DNA of 64,000 nucleotides, from contig NZ_CP012334.1 of NCBI RefSeq assembly GCF_001704295.1, positions 1,934,084-1,998,083 on the forward strand, in the 5' to 3' direction. The DNA is from Bordetella sp. H567 (GTDB taxonomy: Bacteria > Pseudomonadota > Gammaproteobacteria > Burkholderiales > Burkholderiaceae_B). The notes below the pieces were generated by a model. That model did no database searches, was not told the DNA's origin, and saw only the letters and a program-made list of their open reading frames with translations. The position numbers were made by a program, and so were the translations under genes. This document shows positions 17,375-24,161 of the stretch, one piece after another (the stretch's first letter is position 1; each line of letters begins with the position of its first letter).

Positions 17375-17845
17375 ATGGATCACACAGATCACCCCCGTTC
17401 TTCCAACGCCTATCAGGCTCTGACTTTCCATGCACTCTCGGGCTTCCGCTTCCTGGGATGGATCAACGGCATCGCCGCGCTCATGCTGCTGGCGTTCTCG
17501 CTGGGGATTGTGGGCGGCGATGTCGATCCGCCGGACCTGCGGCAGCCGATTTCCGCTTATGCGCTAGGCCTGGCCGCGTGCGCGATAGGCGTTCTGTTCT
17601 CTTATCTGGCTCACTTCAGCGTGTTCCGGCAGATCGCGGCGGGGCGCCCGGGCAAAGGGCATTGGGTGCCGATGATATTGTCCGCGCTGGCTTATTTCGC
17701 CAGCGTGGGAGCCTTCGTGATGGGGTGCTGGGGAGCCGCCACCGCGGCGGCCAACACACCGCAGAACGACGTTTCCTACCGCGCCGATGCCGCGCTGGCG
17801 ACGCCCTCGCTGGCCCTGCGCGGGCAGCCTCACTCGGGCAGATAG
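17375..17845 (+). CDS. Hypothetical inner-membrane protein, three TM helices
   Basis: A 156-residue protein with three hydrophobic helices, near residues 24-44, 57-85 and 96-125. The cytoplasmic-type loop between helices 2 and 3 is basic (RQIAAGRPGKG) and the C-terminal 30 residues are polar. The last 16 bp overlap the convergent tetR gene. Function unknown. Confidence 0.6.
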   Translation: MDHTDHPRSSNAYQALTFHALSGFRFLGWINGIAALMLLAFSLGIVGGDVDPPDLRQPISAYALGLAACAIGVLFSYLAHFSVFRQIAAGRPGKGHWVPMILSALAYFASVGAFVMGCWGAATAAANTPQNDVSYRADAALATPSLALRGQPHSGR

Positions 17846-18462
17846 GCCGCGATCAGTTTTTCGGCCGCCTCGGCGAGCGCCCGGGCCGGCCCGTCGCGGT
17901 CGCCCGCGAAAATCTGCGCCGACACAAAACACCCTTCCAGCAATAACAGCAGGGCGTCGCCCAGCGTATCGGCATTGGCTGCGCCGGCGGCGGCAGCCAG
18001 TTCGCGCAGGCGCGCGCGCAAGGCGCGCTTGTTGGCCTCCGCGATGGCGCGGCCGGGATGCACGCCGGCATCGCCGGGATATTCCACGACGGCGTTGGTC
18101 AGGGCGCATCCGCGATAGCCGGGGGTGTCGACGCGCTGCGCGACGTGACGGAAGTAGGCCAGCAGCTGTGCCTTGGGGTTCCCCGCATGGGGCCGGATCG
18201 TCTCGTCGAAGCGCTGAAAGAACGCGGCGTCATAATCCTTGAGGTAAGACGCAGCCAGCTCGTCCTTGGATCCGAAACTGCGGTACAGGGTGGGTTTGGT
18301 CGCGCCGGCGCGCGTGACGATTTCGTCGACGCCGACCGCGCGGATGCCATCCCGGTAGAACAGCTCGTGCGCCGTGCGGCGTATGCGTTCGGCTGCGCGC
18401 GGCTGCTTGGTGCCGCTGTCGGCGGTTTCCGTAAGGGCGGGAGAAATGGAAGGGCGGTTCAT
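17830..18462 (-). CDS. TetR/AcrR family transcriptional regulator
   Basis: A 210-residue repressor-type protein. The N-terminal HTH is typical (VDEIVTRAGATKPTLYRSF, followed by GSKDEL); residues 80-205 form the all-helical ligand-binding and dimer domain. It is divergent from the MFS transporter gene at 18535; two palindromes built on TACCG/CGGTA occupy the 72-bp intergenic promoter, the expected arrangement for repression of both genes and release by a transported compound. Ligand unknown. Confidence 0.92.
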   Translation of the reverse strand: MNRPSISPALTETADSGTKQPRAAERIRRTAHELFYRDGIRAVGVDEIVTRAGATKPTLYRSFGSKDELAASYLKDYDAAFFQRFDETIRPHAGNPKAQLLAYFRHVAQRVDTPGYRGCALTNAVVEYPGDAGVHPGRAIAEANKRALRARLRELAAAAGAANADTLGDALLLLLEGCFVSAQIFAGDRDGPARALAEAAEKLIAAYLPE

Positions 18463-18473
18463 CGTAAATCTGC

Positions 18474-18534
18474 TTGACAGTGTTACCGAGCGGTACGTAA
18501 GATTCCCGACGTCAGCAACGTACCGGTAAGTAAC
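18474..18534. promoter_or_regulatory. MFS promoter with two TetR-type palindromes
   Basis: TTGACA (18474-18479) and TAAGAT (18498-18503) with 18-bp spacing form a plausible sigma-70 promoter for the MFS gene. TACCG-AG-CGGTA (18484-18495) lies inside the spacer, and TACCGGTA (18521-18528) lies between promoter and start codon. The longer arms 18482-18498 and 18518-18534 are inverted copies of each other with four mismatches in 17. Binding by the adjacent TetR protein is inferred. Confidence 0.72.
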
Positions 18535-19809
18535 ATGACTATAGCCCGTTCCCGGCGATTTGGACAGAAGTATGCCTTCGTCGTGGTGGCCATCGCCTTT
18601 GTCGCGCTTCTGGTGGGCGCGGGCCAGCGCGCCGCGCCCGGCGTCCTGATCGTGCCGCTGGAACAGGCATTCGGTTGGGGCCGGGACGTTACTTCGCTAT
18701 CGGCGGCGATCGGTATTTTCCTGTACGGGCTGGTGGGGCCGTTCGCCGCGGCCCTGATGCAGAGCTTCGGCGTGCGGCGAACCCTGATCGGCGCGCTGGC
18801 GCTGATGTCCGTGGCCAGTGGCGCCAGCGTCTGGATGACGGAGCCCTGGCATCTGGTCCTGTCCTGGGGCGTGGTGTCCGGGCTTGCGACGGGCTGCGTG
18901 GCGGTGGTGTTCGGCGCGACCGTGATCAATCGCTGGTTCGTCAAGCACCGCGGCCTGATGATGGGCATCCTGACCGCCAGTACGGCGACCGGCACGCTGA
19001 TTTTCCTGCCCGGCATGGCGGCGCTGGCCGAAGCCGGCGGGTGGCGCCCCGTCGTCATCACCATTTCGGCGGTGTGCCTGGCGCTGGTGCCCCTGGCGTG
19101 GTGGCTGATGCCCGAGCGGCCCTCCGATATCGGGCTGGTGCCCTACGGCGCGGACCCGGACCACGTGCCGCCGGCGCCGCTCCATGCCAATCCGCTCAAG
19201 GCGGCGTTCGGCGCATTGCAGCGCGCCGTGCGCACCCGCAATTTCTGGTTCCTGTTCGCCACCTTCTTCATTTGCGGCTTCACCACGAATGGCCTGATCG
19301 GCACCCACTTCATTGCGCTCTGCAGCGACCAGGGCATCGCGGAAGTACGGGCCGCGGGCCTGCTGGCCATGATGGGCTTGTTCGACCTGGTGGGAACAAC
19401 GGCGTCGGGCTGGCTGACCGACCGTTATGATCCGCGCAAGCTGCTCTTCATGTACTACGGCTTGCGCGGCGCCTCGCTGATCTTCCTGCCGTTTTCGGAT
19501 TTCTCCATCTACAGCCTGGGCATCTTCGCGGTCTTCTACGGGTTGGACTGGATTGCCACGGTGCCGCCCACGCTCAAGCTGGCGGTGGAAAGCTTTGGCG
19601 AGCGGGATGCCCCCATCGTGTTCGGCTGGATTGTCGCCGGGCATCAGCTGGGCGCGGCGAGCGCGGCGTTCATGGCGGGCGCGGTGCGCCAGGCGCAGGG
19701 CAGCTATTTCCTCGCCTTCCTGGTTTCGGGGGCGACGGGCATCGTTGCCGCGGTCATCGCGTTGCAGGTACGCAAAGCCAAGGCGCTGCCTGTCGCGGCC
19801 ACTGCCTGA
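18535..19809 (+). CDS. MFS transporter, 12 TM
   Basis: A 424-residue secondary transporter of the major facilitator superfamily with 12 predicted helices and a central cytoplasmic loop (near residues 200-225). A degenerate motif A in the second half (GWLTDRYDPRKLLF) is clear. The sequence style (RAAPGVLIVPLEQAFGW at TM1, NRWFVKHRGLMMG after TM4) matches the monocarboxylate/oxalate-formate type of MFS proteins. The start directly abuts an operator-like palindrome; regulation by the divergent TetR is likely. Substrate unknown. Confidence 0.87.
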   Translation: MTIARSRRFGQKYAFVVVAIAFVALLVGAGQRAAPGVLIVPLEQAFGWGRDVTSLSAAIGIFLYGLVGPFAAALMQSFGVRRTLIGALALMSVASGASVWMTEPWHLVLSWGVVSGLATGCVAVVFGATVINRWFVKHRGLMMGILTASTATGTLIFLPGMAALAEAGGWRPVVITISAVCLALVPLAWWLMPERPSDIGLVPYGADPDHVPPAPLHANPLKAAFGALQRAVRTRNFWFLFATFFICGFTTNGLIGTHFIALCSDQGIAEVRAAGLLAMMGLFDLVGTTASGWLTDRYDPRKLLFMYYGLRGASLIFLPFSDFSIYSLGIFAVFYGLDWIATVPPTLKLAVESFGERDAPIVFGWIVAGHQLGAASAAFMAGAVRQAQGSYFLAFLVSGATGIVAAVIALQVRKAKALPVAATA

Positions 19810-19869
19810 TATACGCAAGATCTGGTGGACGCGTGGATGCGGCCTGGTTAATATACGCAAAGCGTATAT
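19809..19869. promoter_or_regulatory. Palindromic operator and upstream half-site before HTH-pyrB
   Basis: A perfect inverted repeat ATATACGC-AAA-GCGTATAT (19851-19869) ends 13 bp before the pyrB start. An identical half-site with its AA tail (ATATACGCAA, 19809-19818) lies exactly 42 bp upstream, four helical turns, placing both on one DNA face. As the downstream enzyme carries an N-terminal helix-turn-helix, self-binding is the simplest hypothesis. Confidence 0.6.
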
Positions 19870-19882
19870 ATCCGAGGCTGCC

Positions 19883-21175
19883 ATGTCCACTTCCCAGCAA
19901 GCTTTTTTGCGCGATGCGATGCGTCGCCTGAATCTGACCCGCGATGTCTTCGCCGCCCGGATAGGGGTGAAGCGCCGCGCCCTGGATACCTGGCTGCTGC
20001 CGGAGGGGTCCCAGGAATTTCGCGCGATGCCCGAAGTCGTGGAACGCTTCGTGACGGAAATCGTGCAGAACGGCGACCTGCGCGAAAAGTATACGCAGAG
20101 TGCGCAGAACGGGCCATTGCGCGATCGCATCAGCGTGGAAGGCAAGCACCAACTGCTCTCGGTGGACCAGTTCACGCGCGAGTCGGTGGAAGACCTGTTC
20201 CGCGTCGCCGATATGATGCAGCCCATCGCGCGCCGCCAAAAGGTTTCCCGCGTGCTGGAAGGCGCCGTGCTGGGCAACCTGTTTTTCGAGGCCAGTACCC
20301 GGACGCGCGTCAGTTTCGGCTCGGCCTTCTGCCGCCTGGGCGGATCGGTGTGCGACACGACCGGTTTTACCTTTTCGTCCATGGCCAAGGGCGAATCGAT
20401 CTACGACACCAGCCGCGTGATGAGCGGCTACGTCGATGCCATGGTGATCCGCCATCCTGAAAAAGGCTCCGTGGCCGAATTCGCGCGCGCGACCAATATT
20501 CCGGTCGTCAATGGCGGCGACGGCCCCGGCGAACATCCCAGCCAGGCCCTGCTGGACCTGTACACCATCCTGACGGAGTTCTCGCGCCTGGGGAAACTGC
20601 TGGACGGCGCGCATATCGCGATGGTGGGCGACCTGAAATACGGTCGCACGGTGCACTCGCTGATCAAGCTGCTGGCCTTGTACCGGGGAGTGAAGTTCAC
20701 GCTGATTGCACCCCCGGGCCTGGAAATGCCGGCGTACATCATCGAGCAGGCGGCCAAGCACGACAACGTCATCGAACAGAAGCAGTCCTTGGCCGAAGGC
20801 CTGCCGGGCGCGGACGTGATCTACGCGACACGCGTGCAGAAGGAACGCTTCGCCGATGAGGCGCAGGAAGGGTATGCGCCCGATTTCCAGATCAACCGCG
20901 CCATCATCGACGCCTATTGCGGCCCGGACACCATCGTCATGCATCCGCTGCCGCGCGACAGTCGGCCGGGCGCCAACGACCTCAGCGTGGACTTGAATCA
21001 CGATCCGCGGCTGGCGATCTTCCGCCAGACGGACAACGGTATTCCCATCCGCATGGCGATCTTCGCCGTGTTGCTCGGCGTGGAAGGGCTGGTACAGCAC
21101 TCCCTGCGCGACGTGACATGGCGGCATCCCTCGCATATCGGGCCGGACGATTCGGCCTTCCACGGACTGGATTGA
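19883..21175 (+). CDS. pyrB: Aspartate carbamoyltransferase with N-terminal helix-turn-helix domain
   Basis: Catalyses carbamoyl phosphate plus aspartate to carbamoyl aspartate, the committed step of pyrimidine synthesis. Of 430 residues, about 105-430 are the catalytic chain with all key motifs: STRTR (138-142), GDLKYGRTVHS, HPSQALLDLY, RVQKERF and MHPLPR. Catalytic chains usually have 300-320 residues; the extra N-terminus contains an XRE-like HTH (LTRDVFAARIGVKRRALDTW, roughly residues 18-37). The fused domain implies DNA binding, and a perfect palindrome lies just upstream. The ATG at 19883 was chosen because it precedes the HTH; farther upstream the frame runs antisense-like through the MFS gene. 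No pyrI or pyrC neighbour is present. Separate DNA-binding function is inference. Confidence 0.9.
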   Translation: MSTSQQAFLRDAMRRLNLTRDVFAARIGVKRRALDTWLLPEGSQEFRAMPEVVERFVTEIVQNGDLREKYTQSAQNGPLRDRISVEGKHQLLSVDQFTRESVEDLFRVADMMQPIARRQKVSRVLEGAVLGNLFFEASTRTRVSFGSAFCRLGGSVCDTTGFTFSSMAKGESIYDTSRVMSGYVDAMVIRHPEKGSVAEFARATNIPVVNGGDGPGEHPSQALLDLYTILTEFSRLGKLLDGAHIAMVGDLKYGRTVHSLIKLLALYRGVKFTLIAPPGLEMPAYIIEQAAKHDNVIEQKQSLAEGLPGADVIYATRVQKERFADEAQEGYAPDFQINRAIIDAYCGPDTIVMHPLPRDSRPGANDLSVDLNHDPRLAIFRQTDNGIPIRMAIFAVLLGVEGLVQHSLRDVTWRHPSHIGPDDSAFHGLD

Positions 21176-21216
21176 TTCGAGCGCGCCCGGGGCAGACCCG
21201 GGCGCGATCCGCGGCA

Positions 21217-21360
21217 TGCCGGGCGGCAGCAAATCCCCGCGCGGCTGCGCCCGCGGCGGGGGGGCCTGCGTGGGCGCACCCGGGAGCAAATCCCCACGTG
21301 GGCGCACCTGGGAGCAAATCCCCACGTTGCCGCACCCGCGGCGGCAAATTGCCGCGCGGC
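21217..21360. repeat. Degenerating 28-bp tandem repeats between pyrB and rdgC
   Basis: Two nearly identical 28-bp units (21270-21297 and 21298-21325, one difference) contain GGGAGCAAATCCCCAC. More diverged copies flank them: GGCAGCAAATCCCCGC near 21230-21245, and a unit ending in the palindrome GCGGCAA-A-TTGCCGC (near 21341-21355). The array fills the space between two convergent genes and may act in transcription termination as paired GC arms around CAAAT. Confidence 0.75.
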
Positions 21361-21364
21361 GGGC

Positions 21365-22264
21365 TCAGTTGCGCTTTTCGCCGCCCAGGGCGTCGACCAG
21401 CTCCGTCATCAGCTTGGCCAGTTCGCCGGTCATCAGCGCCATGTCGCTGTCGAACTTCTCGTCGTCATTCTGCGCCATGCTGTCGGTGTTTTCCTTCAGC
21501 ACGTCCAGCGGTGCGATGCGCTTGACGTCCAGCGATTCGGTCAGCACGAAAGAGACGCGGTCGGCCCAGGTCATCGCCAGCCGCGTGCATTGCTTGCCGG
21601 ACTGGATGTGCCGCCGCACGTCGTCGGCGTCGATGGTGTGCTTGACGTAGCGGATGGCAGCCCGGCTTTCGCCGGACGCGCGCAGTTCCGTATCCTGGTC
21701 GATGCTGAAATTCGCCGGTGCCTCGTCTTCCGCCAGCCAGCCCGTCATCGCCGCCGCCGGCGATTGCGTGACGTACAGGCTTTCGAGCGGGAAGGGGTCG
21801 ATCGATTTGGCCAGCAGGCCCAGGACTTCGTCGGCCTTCGCCGAGGCCGCGGCATCGATCACCAGCCAGCGGTTGACCGGATCGATCCACACGCGCGTAT
21901 CGCGATAGATGCTGAAGGCCTTGGGGAGCAATTCGTCGGTGACGCGCTCCTTGATTTCCTTCATCTGCTTGCGTCCGGGCTTGTAGCCCTGCTGCTCCTC
22001 GATCTCCTGGGCACGCGCCTTCGCCACCTGGTTGACGACGGTGGCCGGCAGCAGCTTCTTTTCCGCACGCAGGGTGACAAGCATCTGGCCATTGACCGTA
22101 TGCACGAGGCCGCCGTTTTCACGCGTGGGTATCCAGCCCAGGCTTTGCATTTCCAGCGTGTTGCCGCCTTGGTAGGCGAACTTGGACAGCGCCTCTTCGA
22201 GCTGCTCGTCCTTTAAGGCCCAGGACGGGGAAAGGCGGTAGATCTTCAGATTCTTGAACCACAT
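21365..22264 (-). CDS. rdgC: Recombination-associated protein RdgC
   Basis: A 299-residue nucleoid-associated, double-strand-DNA-binding protein that forms a ring dimer around DNA and restrains RecA activity. The N-terminus [12 protein letters not shown] is diagnostic, as are GWIPTRENG and the positively charged helix [14 protein letters not shown]; overall length equals that of the Escherichia coli protein. It stands alone on the minus strand, convergent with pyrB across a tandem repeat array. recA lies only 6 kb away. Confidence 0.95.
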   Translation of the reverse strand: MWFKNLKIYRLSPSWALKDEQLEEALSKFAYQGGNTLEMQSLGWIPTRENGGLVHTVNGQMLVTLRAEKKLLPATVVNQVAKARAQEIEEQQGYKPGRKQMKEIKERVTDELLPKAFSIYRDTRVWIDPVNRWLVIDAAASAKADEVLGLLAKSIDPFPLESLYVTQSPAAAMTGWLAEDEAPANFSIDQDTELRASGESRAAIRYVKHTIDADDVRRHIQSGKQCTRLAMTWADRVSFVLTESLDVKRIAPLDVLKENTDSMAQNDDEKFDSDMALMTGELAKLMTELVDALGGEKRN

Positions 22265-22383
22265 ATGCGTCGGGCAAAAGCGACGATTCTATACGACCTG
22301 CCCATCGGGACGTGTGCCAGGGGTGCGACACGTTCTGTCACGGACAGTCGGCATGCTCTGGAGTATCGTGCGCCGCAGCGCAA

Positions 22384-22395
22384 GCAAGCGCTTGC
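22384..22395. promoter_or_regulatory. 12-bp perfect palindrome GCAAGCGCTTGC
   Basis: This lies in the divergent region between rdgC and the small membrane gene, 22 bp upstream of the latter's start. Uninterrupted symmetry with a CG centre resembles LacI/GalR-type operators. No regulator of that type is encoded nearby. Confidence 0.35.
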
Positions 22396-22417
22396 AATAA
22401 AACATAGTGGGAGACCT

Positions 22418-22636
22418 ATGAAACCTGTCACCTTCATCGGGGCCATCCTGGTCGTTCTGGGCGTGGTCGCGCTCGTGTATCAGGGATTCAGCTATAAATC
22501 CGAGGACACCATCGTGCAGATCGGGTCCGTCAAGGCCACGGCCGAAACGACCAAGTCGGTGCCCATCCCGCAATGGGCCGGTATCGCCGCCATCGTGGTG
22601 GGCGTGGTCGCGATCGGCGTAGGGATGCGGCGTTAG
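22418..22636 (+). CDS. Small two-helix membrane protein, 72 aa
   Basis: Two hydrophobic helices (VTFIGAILVVLGVVALVYQG and WAGIAAIVVGVVAIGVGM) flank a polar periplasmic-type loop of about 30 residues with VQIGSVKATAETTKSVPIP. Such short loops between two helices are common in conserved small membrane proteins of betaproteobacteria with no known role. The ATG at 22418 follows GGGAG. Divergent from rdgC. Confidence 0.7.
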   Translation: MKPVTFIGAILVVLGVVALVYQGFSYKSEDTIVQIGSVKATAETTKSVPIPQWAGIAAIVVGVVAIGVGMRR

Positions 22637-22781
22637 GCAATGCCGCGGCCGCCGGCGCGGGCCAGTCTCGGCCGGCGGCGCACCTGAGAGGCGCCGGCAC
22701 GGGCGCGGGAAAGCCGCGGCCGGCGTCTAGTGGGCATGCGGTTTGCGATTTTGTCGGTTCTCGGGCCGGCAAGGGGGCGCC

Positions 22782-23774
22782 ATGGCACGCACCGCAGCAG
22801 GAACCACCTCGAAGAACGCGCGCGCTGTGAAGCGGCCCGCGAGGCGGCGCGCCGCCCAACGTGGCGCCGCGCACGGCGCGACTTCGCAGCCAGTGCAGGA
22901 TACCCAGGTCCTGGGCATCGCCATCACCCATCCGGATCGACCGCTTTACGCCGAGCCCGACGTGACCAAGCTGGAGCTGGCGCGGTATTACGAATCGGTC
23001 TCGACGCTGATCATGCCCCATCTGGCGGACCGGCGCGTCGCGCTGCTGCGTTGTCCGGACGGCACCGCGGGCGAGTGCTTCTTCCAGAAGCACATGGGCG
23101 AACACCTGCCGGCAGGCGTCGAGCTGGACGAAGACATGCTGGTCATCCGCGACATCGCGGGCGTGATCGGCCTGGTGCAGCGCGGCGTGATCGAGTTCCA
23201 TACGTGGGGGGCCAAGTCGCCGGGTGCGGACAAGCCGGACAGGCTGACATTCGATCTTGACCCGGACCCCCACACGCCGTGGCCCCGCATCGCGGAAGCG
23301 ACGCGTGTGCTGCGGGATCTTTTGCGCGATGTGGGCCTGCAGCCTTTCCTGAAAACGACGGGCGGCAAGGGTTTGCATGTGGTGGTGCCCGTGCGCGCGA
23401 CGCTGGGCTGGGATGACGTGCGGCGCTTCTGCAAAGGTGTCGCCCAGCAGCTCGAGGACATGCAGCCCGAGGTGTTCGTGGCGAATATGTCCAAGGCCAA
23501 GCGGCAAGACCATATCTTCGTCGACTATCTGCGCAATAGTGACGGCGCCACGGCCGTTGCCGCCTTCTCCGCACGCGCACGCGCCGGCGCGCCGGTCTCC
23601 ATGCCGGTGCCCTGGGATGTCATCGGGGCCGCCGATGATCCGCGCGGCGATGCCTACAATGTGCGCAACGTATTGGAGCGGGTGCGTGCACGGCCGGACG
23701 ATCCGTGGGCTGGCTACGAAAGCGGGCGCAAGGCGCTGACGGCCGCCATGCGCGACAAGTTCGACGCGGCATAG
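22782..23774 (+). CDS. ligD: Stand-alone LigD-type polymerase/primase domain protein
   Basis: A 330-residue protein corresponding to the polymerase (PolDom/AEP primase) module of DNA ligase D. Family landmarks are ITHPDRPLYAEPDVTKLELA at the N-terminus, ECFFQKH, the catalytic FDLDPD metal-binding acidic pair, LKTTGGKGLHVVVP, and SKAKRQDHIFVDYLRN. PolDom fills gaps during Ku-dependent non-homologous end joining. Here the ligase and 3'-phosphoesterase modules are absent; a basic 50-residue tail (KRPARRRAAQ) precedes the domain. No ku gene is in the window. The ATG at 22782 follows a G-rich site. The symbol refers to the domain only. Confidence 0.87.
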   Translation: MARTAAGTTSKNARAVKRPARRRAAQRGAAHGATSQPVQDTQVLGIAITHPDRPLYAEPDVTKLELARYYESVSTLIMPHLADRRVALLRCPDGTAGECFFQKHMGEHLPAGVELDEDMLVIRDIAGVIGLVQRGVIEFHTWGAKSPGADKPDRLTFDLDPDPHTPWPRIAEATRVLRDLLRDVGLQPFLKTTGGKGLHVVVPVRATLGWDDVRRFCKGVAQQLEDMQPEVFVANMSKAKRQDHIFVDYLRNSDGATAVAAFSARARAGAPVSMPVPWDVIGAADDPRGDAYNVRNVLERVRARPDDPWAGYESGRKALTAAMRDKFDAA

Positions 23775-23804
23775 CGTCGGCTGCGCAACGTGTGTGCGCC
23801 GCGC

Positions 23805-23835
23805 AAAAAAAAGGCCCGACTGTGGAGGTCGGGCC
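23805..23835 (-). terminator. Intrinsic terminator, leftward, with no obvious gene
   Basis: GGCCCGAC (23813-23820) pairs perfectly with GTCGGGCC (23828-23835) around a 7-nt loop. An eight-base A-run (23805-23812) becomes a U-run only on the minus strand. The MHS transporter on that strand already has its own terminator at 24084-24112, so this one probably ends a transcript starting between the two. Confidence 0.75.
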
Positions 23836-24083
23836 GGTACGGGAGCACACGATGTCGCGCTGTTTAAGGCTCGCGGGGAGCGCGGCATCGGTGTCAGAAG
23901 GCGGCCCTGCAATCGCCGGACAGGGGGATCGATCGTCCGGTGATCGCGCGCAAGGCCGTGATCTGAGCGGTCAGTCTAGTCTCCGTGCTCTGACATCGTC
24001 CTGAATCTGGAGGCAGGGTCGTGGCGTGCCGCAGCCCACGGAGCAAGACGTTTTTTTCGCATGCAGGCATCGCCCTGCCGCGC
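23836..24083 (-). other. Gene-free stretch, candidate small RNA unit
   Basis: About 250 bp with no convincing open frame on either strand, bounded on the left by a leftward terminator at 23805-23835 and on the right by the terminator of the MHS gene. Several short inverted repeats are present (for example CGTGG/CCACG near 24020-24040) and a plus-strand T7 run lies at 24051-24057. A minus-strand non-coding RNA is a plausible reading. No promoter stood out. Confidence 0.3.
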
Positions 24084-24112
24084 AAAAAAAAAGCCCCCAT
24101 CGCGGAGGCTTT
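24084..24112 (-). terminator. Terminator of the MHS transporter gene
   Basis: An A9 run at 24084-24092, read as U on the minus strand, leads into AAAGCC-C-CC (24090-24098) pairing with GG-A-GGCTTT (24104-24112) across ATCGC, with one mismatch. It lies 50 bp past the stop of the leftward MHS gene. Confidence 0.8.
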
Positions 24113-24161
24113 GTGAAAGGCCGGTCGGGTGCAGCGTCCCGCCCGGCAGGGGCCTTGCGGA

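Noticed and set aside
18697-20388. 563-codon minus-strand open frame
   Set aside because: Antisense to both the MFS gene and pyrB, with no recognisable domain.
23995-24058. Plus-strand terminator at the T7 run near 24051
   Set aside because: The nearest stem (CGTGG/CCACG) is short and ten bases away from the T-run.
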